The translations under genes and the position numbers were made by a program. DNA of 16,621 bases from an uncultured bacterium (GTDB lineage Bacteria; Bacteroidota; Bacteroidia; Bacteroidales; Muribaculaceae): positions 1 through 16,621 of the forward strand of contig CAJMNI010000050.1 in assembly GCA_905214735.1 (NCBI GenBank). The letters run 5' to 3'. The notes under the pieces were generated by a model that did no database searches, was not told the DNA's origin, and saw only the letters and a program-made list of their open reading frames with translations. Of the stretch, positions 8,501 to 13,943 are shown piece after piece (the stretch's first letter is position 1; the number at the start of each line of letters is the position of its first letter).

Positions 8501-9273
8501 CCGCACCGATGTTTGGCACATCCTTCATCTCAGAAGCCGGCAACGAGACATTCACCGACCTCGTGATCCAGGAAATCGAGAATCCCGCCGAGGTGCGCAT
8601 CAAGGCAAAGGATGCTACCTGGTTTGACGACCTCGAGGGTATCCTCGTTCCCTTCGAAGTTGAGTTCGCCATCAACAAGAAGAACATCAACTATAATGTG
8701 TTCGCCGTCCTCCTTGAAGACGGACTCGAAGGACGCCAGCACAATTATTTCTGCGAATACACCGAAGATGTCTACGGCATCTGGGGCAAATATGGAGAAT
8801 ATGGCATCGAAGCCCAGAACGACCGTGACCAGTACTGCACCGTTATCAACAACCACGTGGCTCGCTGCTGGGCCGGAACTTCGCTCTACGGCGTCAACGG
8901 TCTCATTCCGCAGAACGTCGAGGCCAACAGAAAATATGAAGGCCATGTGATCTTGGACTGGCTCGGTGAGACCGAAGACCTGAGCAAATGCAGCGTGGCT
9001 CTGGCTATCATCGACGCCGGAACAGGCCGTGTGATCAACAGCGACATCTTCACCGGAGGCATTCCCGAGAAAGAGGATTCCGGCGTGAAGGATATCAATG
9101 CCGAGAATGCTAAGACCAGCTTCACCGTAAACGGCGGTCGCATCCTCGTCAACGGCAGCGCCGACAACATCGAAATCTACTCGTTGCAGGGAATGCGCGT
9201 CGCCAACAATTCGCTCCGCGGTGTCTACATCGTGAAAGCGAACGGCAAGAGCGCGAAGATCCTCGTGAAGTAA
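5536..9273 (+). CDS. Multidomain exported protein: propeller-like repeats, Ig-like domains, jelly-roll, Omp28-type thioredoxin domain, T9SS-like C-terminus
   Basis: A 1245-aa protein. Residues 1-24/25 are a signal peptide (LAMLMAACATPAALA). Six DG-type repeats near residues 46, 100, 141, 209, 260 and 360 (SDNGRW, TDDGQT, TPDGKI, SSDGRY, NNNGTV, SDDGRT) suggest an N-terminal beta-propeller. Two SbsA-like Ig domains follow (about 390-500 and 505-615). Next is a choice-of-anchor/jelly-roll-like domain (about 618-812, FFDDFSSPG ... EDWMVIPQLNI ... VFIDDVMVAY) and another Ig-like segment (814-905). A thioredoxin-fold domain of the Omp28 family begins near 915: EEGTGLWCGNCPQG gives a CxxC pair (Cys928, Cys931), and NGFPTGRVNR (Pro978) fits the cis-Pro loop. 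The tail from about 1184 (IEIYSLQGMRVANNSLRGVYIVKANG) is a T9SS-type sorting domain. Likely location: cell surface or secreted. A disulfide/thiol redox role is plausible but not shown. LMAAC at residue 17 is a poor lipobox. A terminator follows directly. Confidence 0.88.
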   Translation: MNIRLRKIALAMLMAACATPAALAADAAKLVPITLPYEGWVSQMSDNGRWGICQAPTNSEPDAVAYRIDIATGKIEALPLDVEQADPKWGNICRCNDITDDGQTIVGEFNRYPAYFTGDSWHELPLLKGMSNWTGEVNAVTPDGKIMIGTMYKGSQQFQSMIWVDGKLEELGKLPDYDEMHSLGIIDDSDLAEHKAKGDTPNIKFWQISSDGRYVLASADHNYPACGASRFVYDRQTKTYDWIHNDTMHGETFVDESYMNNNGTVVAGGVHTYLNGDDAMIPFRYYPATKKLETEGQSACYIIDNAGQAYNASGSAPYFNLYIPVDGLNVPLDKILLQKYGIDFYTHSGCTQTGYPVAVSDDGRTLLCQGEFRTNAYAVTLPETFAEAARGVNLLTEWAPNPPANSEIARLTNILVQLSYGADYDSTKVPVIKNKATGEVVATSTGVQATSSTKQIYRILFDNVSFEEGKTYTVVVPEGAFFIANTSFKTPELTADYKGRKEAPLAATAISPASGSNVRELGSKNQIKVTFPTKVSVNTSAVSYLYVKGNAAPLSVMALSAEGNVLSIYPPASRMLNDGTDYVIKVAANAVTDITGFCGNEPFEIEYHGSYVPDPADADASYLFFDDFSSPGESLGKFLLYEGDHNKPTDDMAAVGFDADNTPWNFSIRDEDNYDYCAASHSMYNPAGQSEDWMVIPQLNILNKDCYLTFKGQNYRKNKADKIKVIVLEENDRLGSLDKNFIDRMKKDGKVVFETRLLPGNEEETVTDDWRSYEVKLDEFEGKKVYIAFLNENNNQSIVFIDDVMVAYRSDFTIGTVMPSVVVNAETAKISAFVRSNYADTFNNIEATYTTSDGTTGTFKADNINLKRNGVYEFEFEKPAPLTIGAENAIEIAVKLDDQLQNFSTVIKDYTATFDQRVLIEEGTGLWCGNCPQGAIAIDYLEKQFPGIVIPVAIHNDDAYATTRMDIYNQFLSINGFPTGRVNRRTELAAPMFGTSFISEAGNETFTDLVIQEIENPAEVRIKAKDATWFDDLEGILVPFEVEFAINKKNINYNVFAVLLEDGLEGRQHNYFCEYTEDVYGIWGKYGEYGIEAQNDRDQYCTVINNHVARCWAGTSLYGVNGLIPQNVEANRKYEGHVILDWLGETEDLSKCSVALAIIDAGTGRVINSDIFTGGIPEKEDSGVKDINAENAKTSFTVNGGRILVNGSADNIEIYSLQGMRVANNSLRGVYIVKANGKSAKILVK

Positions 9274-9285
9274 TCCGCAACCGTT

Positions 9286-9330
9286 AAAAAAGCTGATTTT
9301 TAACAGAAGAATGTTAAAAATCGGCTTTTT
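9286..9330 (+). terminator. Strong intrinsic terminator after the exported-protein cluster
   Basis: AAAAAGCTGATTTTTAAC (9287-9304) pairs with GTTAAAAATCGGCTTTTT (9313-9330) over 18 positions, with a single G-U pair and an 8-nt loop. A-tract and T-tract flank the GC core on both sides, so it could terminate on either strand. It begins 12 nt after the stop of the 1245-aa gene and separates that cluster from the next promoter. Confidence 0.88.
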
Positions 9331-9364
9331 GGGGACTTTCGGCAAAAAAAAATCGCGAAAATTC

Positions 9365-9393
9365 TTGCATCAAAAAAAATTTCATTAACTTTG
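9365..9393 (+). promoter_or_regulatory. Bacteroidota-type promoter for the small lipoprotein gene
   Basis: TTG at 9365-9367 (-33 type) is followed after 18 bases by TAACTTTG at 9386-9393, an exact TAnnTTTG match. The intervening stretch is very A-rich. The predicted transcript starts about 9400, giving a leader of roughly 45-50 nt that is AT-rich and free of Shine-Dalgarno sequence. Confidence 0.75.
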
Positions 9394-9447
9394 CACCGTT
9401 TTTGATAGCAAAGAAAACATTGTTTTATTATTTTAAATTTTACAAAG

Positions 9448-9651
9448 ATGAAGAAAGTATTTCTTTCGCTCGCAGTTATCTGCAGCGTAGCACTCGTTTC
9501 TTGCAGCGGTAACAAAAACGCTAAGGCTGATTCCGATTCCGCAGTAGCTGACACAACAATGGAAGTTGTTGAGGAAGAGGCTGTTGTTGAGAGCATCGCT
9601 CCCGCAGCTGACAGCGCAGCTCCCGCAGCTGATAGCGCAAAGGCTGAGTAA
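9448..9651 (+). CDS. Small acidic lipoprotein with C-terminal heptapeptide repeat
   Basis: A 67-aa protein. The N-terminus MKKVFLSLAVICSVALVSC ends in a good lipobox (VALVSC), so Cys19 should be lipidated, leaving a mature peptide of about 49 residues. The residue after Cys is Ser, followed by Gly-Asn. The mature part is low-complexity and acidic (runs of EVVEEEAVVE) and ends with APAADSA twice, encoded by a 21-bp tandem duplication. No fold or enzyme motif is expected; it is probably an unstructured periplasmic or surface lipopeptide. It has its own promoter and terminator, so it is monocistronic. Its codons are noticeably more T/A-ending (GTT, GCT, GCA) than those of the neighbouring large genes, which prefer C-ending codons. 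Small lipoproteins of this style are common in Bacteroidales, but I do not recognise a named family. Confidence 0.85.
   Translation: MKKVFLSLAVICSVALVSCSGNKNAKADSDSAVADTTMEVVEEEAVVESIAPAADSAAPAADSAKAE
9598..9639 (+). repeat. 21-bp tandem duplication inside the small lipoprotein gene
   Basis: Two adjacent 21-bp units (9598-9618 and 9619-9639) differ at one position (GAC versus GAT) and each encodes APAADSA. The near-identity at synonymous positions points to recent duplication by slippage; it keeps the reading frame. Confidence 0.85.
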
Positions 9652-9690
9652 TCAGTACTTTAAAAGGACAGCAAGACGAAAGTCAAAGAT

Positions 9691-9722
9691 AAAGTCGGAA
9701 ATCCGCAAGGATTTCCGACTTT
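9691..9722 (+). terminator. Intrinsic terminator of the small lipoprotein gene
   Basis: AAAGTCGGAAATCC (9691-9704) pairs perfectly with GGATTTCCGACTTT (9709-9722) around a GCAA tetraloop, a stable GNRA loop, and is followed by TTCCTTTTCC. It lies 39 nt after the lipoprotein stop codon. Confidence 0.88.
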
Positions 9723-9746
9723 TCCTTTTCCGCGCCCCGCAAAGAT

Positions 9747-9788
9747 CTACCATCTAACAACTACTATCTACTATCTGCTATCTACTAA
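9747..9788 (+). repeat. Heptanucleotide tandem repeat (six units) abutting the porin start codon
   Basis: Six consecutive 7-bp units with consensus CTACTAT occupy 9747-9788. Two are exact copies (9761-9774), three differ at one base and one at three bases. The last unit, CTACTAA, shares its final A with the ATG at 9788. The array contains only one G, so it makes an unstructured leader. No TAnnTTTG promoter is visible between the upstream terminator and this array. A change in copy number would alter leader length by 7 bp without touching the protein. Confidence 0.85.
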
Positions 9789-10975
9789 TGACCCTATATC
9801 GACTATTCCCCCTATTGGCTTTAATTGCGGCAGCTTCCCCCGTCAGCGCAAAGCTCGACAGCGTGCCTTCCCTGAAGATTAAAAACGTCAGCATCGCCCC
9901 CACAGGCCGCATTCTGATGGACGCTGCGGCATTCACCCCCGACGGCAACGGGCTAAACGCCGGCGCCGCCCTCCCCGATATCCGCCTCGGTGCAAAGGCC
10001 ACTTTCGGCAACTGGTCGGCAAACATCGACATCGGCTTCGGTTATGGCAAGCTGAGCATGAAAGATGTCTATATCAGATATGATTTCAACCCGCGCAACA
10101 ATATCCGCGCCGGTTATTTCGTGCATCAGTTCGGACTGAGCTCGGCGGTGTCGAGTTCTTTCAAGCCTTCGATGGAAGCCGGTGCGAGCGAGGACCTTTT
10201 CAGCGGCACCGACCGCAACCTCGGCATCCAGTATATCCACGACGCCCCGGCCTGGTTTGCCTCGGCGAGCGCAATCCTGTCGAAAGCCTCCTTCACCAAG
10301 CATGCCAACGAGCAGGGGAAAGTGAGCTACGGCGGCATCACGCGCCTCGTGTTCCGTCCATGGCATGCGGACGGCATCATCGGTCAGATCGGTTGGTCGG
10401 GGATGCTGCGGAGCGCCGAACATGACGCCGTGAAGGGTGCCGACGGGAAGACGCGCCCCGGCGACGGCTATTTCAAACTCTCGGCGAAGTTCCCCACGCG
10501 CGTCTGCGACACGCCGATGCTCGGCGCAACCGTCACCCACGCGCGCCATATCTTCAAGATGACTCCCGAATGGCTCCTCGCCTACAAACGGATCGCCGCC
10601 GAAGGGCAATACTATTTCATGCACATCTCGCGGCAGGCCGGTTATGAGCATTACGAGGCGCAGGGCGTCTACACTCTTCTGAGAGGCGTGATCCTCGGCG
10701 GAGACTACGGCTACAACGCAGCCACCGCGAAAATGGCCGACTGCGGTGCGAAAACACTCGAGCTCGTGCTCGGCTATAACTACACCGACGCTGTCGACAG
10801 CCATGCCGGAATCTTCGGCGGATATACCAACGACGTCTCGGCCACGCTCAATTATTACTTCAACAAATATGTGATCGCGCGCATCGGCTGGCGTTATGTC
10901 AACGTCAGAAACAGCGCCGTGCAGGAGAACCGCCACGTCAACATCTTCGCCGCCAGGATCTCCTTCAAGTTCTGA
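9788..10975 (+). CDS. Outer-membrane beta-barrel protein of the OprP/OprO (phosphate-selective porin) type
   Basis: A 395-aa protein with a signal peptide (LLALIAAASPVSA, cleavage near residue 21). The rest has alternating beta-strand patterns ending in an aromatic terminal residue (NIFAARISFKF), typical of an outer-membrane barrel. The segment from GRILMDAAAF through DIRLGAKATFGNWSANIDIGFGYGKLSMKDVYIRY to IRAGYFVHQFGLS resembles the porin O/P family: an early strand with an aspartate, then a strand with DVYIRY and a G-x-F-xx-FG motif. Substrate cannot be assigned; porin O/P members in Bacteroidota are often not phosphate-specific. The start ATG lies at the end of a heptamer array, and the flippase gene follows after 34 nt, suggesting an operon. 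Confidence 0.8.
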   Translation: MTLYRLFPLLALIAAASPVSAKLDSVPSLKIKNVSIAPTGRILMDAAAFTPDGNGLNAGAALPDIRLGAKATFGNWSANIDIGFGYGKLSMKDVYIRYDFNPRNNIRAGYFVHQFGLSSAVSSSFKPSMEAGASEDLFSGTDRNLGIQYIHDAPAWFASASAILSKASFTKHANEQGKVSYGGITRLVFRPWHADGIIGQIGWSGMLRSAEHDAVKGADGKTRPGDGYFKLSAKFPTRVCDTPMLGATVTHARHIFKMTPEWLLAYKRIAAEGQYYFMHISRQAGYEHYEAQGVYTLLRGVILGGDYGYNAATAKMADCGAKTLELVLGYNYTDAVDSHAGIFGGYTNDVSATLNYYFNKYVIARIGWRYVNVRNSAVQENRHVNIFAARISFKF

Positions 10976-11009
10976 CCCACGGCAATCAGCGACCTTAAAC
11001 CTACTTGAA

Positions 11010-12533
11010 ATGGAGTGCAGCTCGACCAGAAACAGCCGGATAGCGCGCAACACAGCCATGCTTTATGCGCGCACATTCGCCGTGATGATCTTCTCGCTCT
11101 TCACGTCGCGACTGATCCTGCAGCTGCTCGGCATCGAGAATTTCGGCATATATCAGGCAGTGGGAGGTGCTACGGCTCTTTTCGCGATCCTCACCGGCGC
11201 ACTGTCGTCGGCCGCCAGCCGTTTCATCACCTTCTCGCTCGGATCCGACTCTCCGGAAAGACAGCGGACTGTCTTCTCCACCTGCGTCAACGTGCTGCTG
11301 ATCGTGGCGGCCGGAGCTTTCCTGATTGCCGAAGCCGGCGGGTGCCTCATGCTCCGCCATCTCCTCTCGATTCCTCCCGAACGGATGGAAGCTGCGAAAT
11401 GGGTGCTCCAGATTTCGATTCTGACCTTTATCATCGATATCCTCTCAGTCCCCTATATCGCTACAATCATCGCTCACGAACGGCTGAAATTCTTCGCCAC
11501 GATGGGCATCTTCGACATCGTGATGAAGCTTCTATTCGTTGCCGCGCTCTATGTCATCCCCGGCGACAAACTGATTGTCTATTCCTTGGCCCTCTTCATC
11601 ATTCTGATTATCGAAAGAATCATCTACGGCCGATATTGCTCGCGCCGGTTCGCGGAATGCCGCTACAATCGGCACATCGACCGGAAGCTACTGCGCGAGA
11701 TGGGAAGTTTCGCCGGGTTCACTTTCGGAGGCAACGCGGTCAACCTGCTCAACACCCAGGGCATCAACGTGCTGATCAATATCTTTTTCGGGGTGACGCT
11801 CAATGCGGCGCGGGGGGTGGTCGGTCAGGCGGAGACGGCCATCATGCAGTTTGTCAACAATTTCACCACAGCCACCACGCCGCAGATCACGAAATCATAC
11901 GCCGCCGGCGACTCCGCCTATCTCAACACCCTTATATGCCGGAGCGCCAAATTCTCATATTTCCTTCTTCTCTTCTTTATTCTCCCGGTGATTCTGGAGG
12001 CTCCGGAGATCCTCACTCTATGGCTCGGGGAAGTCCCTCCCGACGCACCCCTGTTCCTCCGCTGGTCGCTGGGCTGCACGGCTGTGGTTATCCTCGGCAA
12101 TTCGTCGGCCACGGCCATCGAGGCCACGGGGCGCGTGCGCGCATATCAGACTGCGGCCTCTCTGACGGCCCTGCTCCTCTTCCCGGCAGTCTGGGTGGCC
12201 TACAGGCTTGGATGCCCGGCACAGACCGCCTACGCGGCCTATATGCTCATCTACGGGGCGATCAACCTGCTGCGCCTTCGCTTCATGCGCAAGCTGATGG
12301 AGTTTCCGGTAAGGAAATTCCTCCGCGAGGCGTTGCTCCCCGTGTTGCTGGTCAGCCTCTTCGCCACCCTGCTCCCGCTCCTGCTCCATCTGCTAATGCC
12401 GGCCGGCCTATGGCGACTCGCGGCAGTAGCGGCGCTGTCGACAGCCTCCACCGCCGCCGCCATCCTCGCCACAGGCCTCACCCCCACCGAACGCCAAACC
12501 ATCCTCAGCCGCCTAAAAGGAAAAGGCCGCTGA
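11010..12533 (+). CDS. Polysaccharide/lipid flippase of the MOP superfamily (Wzx/MATE-like)
   Basis: A 507-aa integral membrane protein with about 12-14 hydrophobic segments. The N-terminal pattern (RNTAMLYARTFAVMIFSLFTSRLILQLLGIENFGIYQAV) is characteristic of polysaccharide-biosynthesis flippases: a charged start, then R..L..LG...FGIY, followed by the first helices. Likely job: moving an undecaprenyl-linked sugar or other lipid-linked precursor across the inner membrane. No glycosyltransferases lie nearby, so it is an orphan flippase here rather than part of a visible O-antigen or capsule locus. An in-frame ATG exists at 10896, but it lies inside the porin gene and would add 38 residues of low-complexity sequence, so I chose the ATG at 11010, 34 nt after the porin stop. 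The stop codon is in the loop of the terminator hairpin. Confidence 0.85.
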   Translation: MECSSTRNSRIARNTAMLYARTFAVMIFSLFTSRLILQLLGIENFGIYQAVGGATALFAILTGALSSAASRFITFSLGSDSPERQRTVFSTCVNVLLIVAAGAFLIAEAGGCLMLRHLLSIPPERMEAAKWVLQISILTFIIDILSVPYIATIIAHERLKFFATMGIFDIVMKLLFVAALYVIPGDKLIVYSLALFIILIIERIIYGRYCSRRFAECRYNRHIDRKLLREMGSFAGFTFGGNAVNLLNTQGINVLINIFFGVTLNAARGVVGQAETAIMQFVNNFTTATTPQITKSYAAGDSAYLNTLICRSAKFSYFLLLFFILPVILEAPEILTLWLGEVPPDAPLFLRWSLGCTAVVILGNSSATAIEATGRVRAYQTAASLTALLLFPAVWVAYRLGCPAQTAYAAYMLIYGAINLLRLRFMRKLMEFPVRKFLREALLPVLLVSLFATLLPLLLHLLMPAGLWRLAAVAALSTASTAAAILATGLTPTERQTILSRLKGKGR

Positions 12534-12546
12534 AAAGCGGCCTTTT
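12521..12546. terminator. Bidirectional terminator between the flippase gene and the convergent tRNA-Gln
   Basis: AAAAGGCCGC (12521-12530), loop TGAAAA, GCGGCCTTTT (12537-12546): a 10-bp perfect stem with A-tract and T-tract. The flippase TGA stop (12531-12533) is the first three bases of the loop. On the minus strand it follows the 3' end of tRNA-Gln by only 5 nt and again ends in a T-tract, so it can serve both converging transcripts. Confidence 0.85.
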
Positions 12547-12551
12547 TCGTG

Positions 12552-12622
12552 TTGTCTTACCAGGATTCGAACCTGGACAGGCAGAACCAAAAACTGCAGT
12601 GCTACCATTACACCATAAGACA
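12552..12622 (-). tRNA. trnQ: tRNA-Gln (anticodon UUG)
   Basis: Read on the minus strand, a complete 71-nt cloverleaf. It has a 7-bp acceptor stem (TGTCTTA with TAAGACA), D arm GTGT-AATGGTA-GCAC, and anticodon loop TTTTGGT giving UUG at positions 34-36 (Gln, CAA/CAG). The variable loop is 4 nt, and the T arm is CCAGG-TTCGAAT-CCTGG. The discriminator base is A and CCA is not encoded. The anticodon stem has a U-U opposition at 31/39. The UUG anticodon defines glutamine identity with high confidence. Confidence 0.95.
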
Positions 12623-12675
12623 ATCCTTATCAAGCTCCAGCCTCCCCTTCCGGAAGACTCGGCGCTCTGTGACTG

Positions 12676-12707
12676 CAAAATTAATCTTTTTTCCCGATTT
12701 TTCCAAA
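12676..12707 (-). promoter_or_regulatory. Promoter of tRNA-Gln
   Basis: On the minus strand, TTTG (plus positions 12704-12707) is followed after 20 bases by TAATTTTG (12676-12683). This is an excellent match to TTTG-N19/20-TAnnTTTG. The predicted start is about 45 nt upstream of the tRNA 5' end at 12622, so the tRNA has its own promoter rather than depending on the coiled-coil gene upstream. Confidence 0.8.
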
Positions 12708-12729
12708 TATTTCTATTCCGGGCGCTTTT

Positions 12730-12746
12730 CGGCCGCATTCCGGCCG
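12730..12746. other. Short GC hairpin downstream of the coiled-coil gene
   Basis: CGGCCG (12730-12735) and CGGCCG (12741-12746) surround CATTC. On the minus strand this lies 23 nt past the coiled-coil gene's stop codon. No T-run follows on either strand, so terminator function is doubtful; it could stabilise the mRNA 3' end. Confidence 0.3.
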
Positions 12747-12768
12747 CCATCGGGTCACCATTCCGGTG

Positions 12769-13698
12769 CTACTTCTTCATCGTGAAATGACGAGATGCAA
12801 GCCTGTAGCCGTCGCAGAAGACCTCCACAGTGTAGTCGCCGGGGGTCAGCGTGGTGTTGACATCCCAATAGATCGAGACGTGGGTCTCCTCGTTGGCATA
12901 CTCCACAGCTCGGTGGGCCGTCGACTGGACGCTCTGGCCCTCGATCCTGAACGATCCGCCGCCACCGAGAAGCGTCCCCTCCGGCGAAATAATGCGCATG
13001 TAGAAATCCTTCATGCCGGCCGCCGCAGTATTGTTCGGGCTCACGATGAAGCTCACTCCGAGCTGACGCGCCTTGCCGATATGCTTTTCGACCTTTCCCT
13101 TCTTGTTGTAGGCGGCAAACGAAAGACTCGTGATGTTAAGCTTCTTCGCAAGCTGCACGGTCTGCGTCAGCTGAGCGTTGCTTGCCGTGGCCTGAGTCAC
13201 CTGGGTCGAGAGCTCCGAATTGCGGGCCTGCACCTGCTCGATCTCCTGCTTCAGCCCGGCGTTCTCCTCGCCGAGACGTTTGATCTCCTCGAGGTAATGG
13301 CGCACGATACCCTTCAGCGTAGTGATCTCGGCCTGCAGCTGGGCGATCTTCGCCTTGCTGGCCTTCATGTCTTTGCTGTGCTTGCTCTTCTCGGCGTTGA
13401 GTTCGCGCAGAAGACCTTCGACCTTCATGCGCGCCTCGTTATATTTCTGCACCAGCGAGTCGTTTTTCAGATAGATCTGCTGACCCTCATACTGGTTGAA
13501 GTCGGCGTTGAGCTGATTGAACTCGTTGGTAAGCACAAGCTGATCGTTGGCCACGGCCAGCGAATCGGCCCTTGCGGCAGCCTCGTTGGCAGCCTTGGTG
13601 TTGCTGTTGTTGTTGACGATCAGCACCACAATCAGTCCGATCAGACAAACCAGGGCGGCAATACCCCCGATAAGCAATATCTTCAGTTTCTTATTCAT
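12769..13698 (-). CDS. Membrane-anchored coiled-coil protein with C-terminal beta domain
   Basis: A 309-aa protein on the minus strand. One transmembrane helix lies near the N-terminus (residues about 7-29, LLIGGIAALVCLIGLIVVLIV), preceded by a Lys-rich stretch (MNKKLK). A long heptad-patterned coiled coil follows (about 40-190, containing LRELNAEKSKH and EEIKRLGEENAGLKQEIEQ). It ends in a compact beta-rich domain of about 115 residues (LSFAAYNKKGKVE ... LGVSFIVSPN ... TLTPGDYTVEVFCDGYRLASRHF) that reads like an Ig-type fold. The topology predicts a periplasmic rod anchored in the inner membrane with a tip domain, suiting a scaffold or spacer. I do not recognise a named family. The frame extends upstream to 13824, but I chose the ATG at 13698 because it directly precedes the membrane anchor and the extension is arginine-rich with no matching motif. 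Divergent from the YbhN-like gene. Confidence 0.82.
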   Translation of the reverse strand: MNKKLKILLIGGIAALVCLIGLIVVLIVNNNSNTKAANEAAARADSLAVANDQLVLTNEFNQLNADFNQYEGQQIYLKNDSLVQKYNEARMKVEGLLRELNAEKSKHSKDMKASKAKIAQLQAEITTLKGIVRHYLEEIKRLGEENAGLKQEIEQVQARNSELSTQVTQATASNAQLTQTVQLAKKLNITSLSFAAYNKKGKVEKHIGKARQLGVSFIVSPNNTAAAGMKDFYMRIISPEGTLLGGGGSFRIEGQSVQSTAHRAVEYANEETHVSIYWDVNTTLTPGDYTVEVFCDGYRLASRHFTMKK

Positions 13699-13821
13699 AA
13701 CCTGTTTATGTTCACAATGTGCATATATTTGATAAGGCTCTCCTCCGGCGAAAGGTTCACTCCGGAACGAGAAGATAGCGGATTCGGGGGCCGCACGGAG
13801 CCTCCTTATCCTCTCAACTTG

Positions 13822-13829
13822 CAAAGTTA
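13822..13829 (-). promoter_or_regulatory. Candidate -7 element for the coiled-coil gene
   Basis: On the minus strand, TAACTTTG (plus 13822-13829) matches TAnnTTTG exactly; the -33 region about 20 bases upstream (TTA-rich) is poor. The predicted leader to the ATG at 13698 is about 115 nt. It overlaps the divergent promoter of the plus-strand gene cluster. Confidence 0.5.
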
Positions 13830-13837
13830 ATAAAATA

Positions 13838-13868
13838 TTGCGAATTTAAGAGTTTATTGTTATCTTTG
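13838..13868 (+). promoter_or_regulatory. Promoter for the YbhN-like operon
   Basis: TTG at 13838-13840 is followed after exactly 20 bases by TATCTTTG at 13861-13868, a strong match to the Bacteroidota promoter. The transcript should start about 13875, leaving a leader of about 70 nt before the ATG at 13944. The element lies within 40 bp of the oppositely oriented -7 element for the coiled-coil gene. Confidence 0.75.
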
Positions 13869-13943
13869 TCGGTTGAAATATAGCGCCGCAGTCGCCGGAA
13901 AGCCGATAACGCGACCGGACCGGGCGCCGTTTTTGCCTAATCT

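Noticed and set aside
10896..11009. Upstream in-frame start for the flippase at 10896
   Set aside because: It overlaps the porin 3' end and adds a Ser/Thr/Pro/Arg-rich extension with no family match; the ATG at 11010 directly precedes the conserved N-terminal motif.
11015..12790. A 591-codon plus-strand open frame overlapping the flippase
   Set aside because: It is a shadow frame of the flippase, low-complexity and rich in Arg/His/Pro, and it runs through the terminator and tRNA gene. The flippase frame has coherent membrane helices and family motifs.
13699..13824. Upstream in-frame start for the coiled-coil gene at 13824
   Set aside because: The extra 42 residues are Arg-rich without motif, and the frame begins at the candidate -7 element, so it would leave no room for a leader.
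12766..13830. A 354-codon plus-strand open frame opposite the coiled-coil gene
   Set aside because: It mirrors the antisense of the coiled-coil gene. The minus-strand frame shows a clean membrane anchor, heptads and a C-terminal domain; the plus frame shows none.
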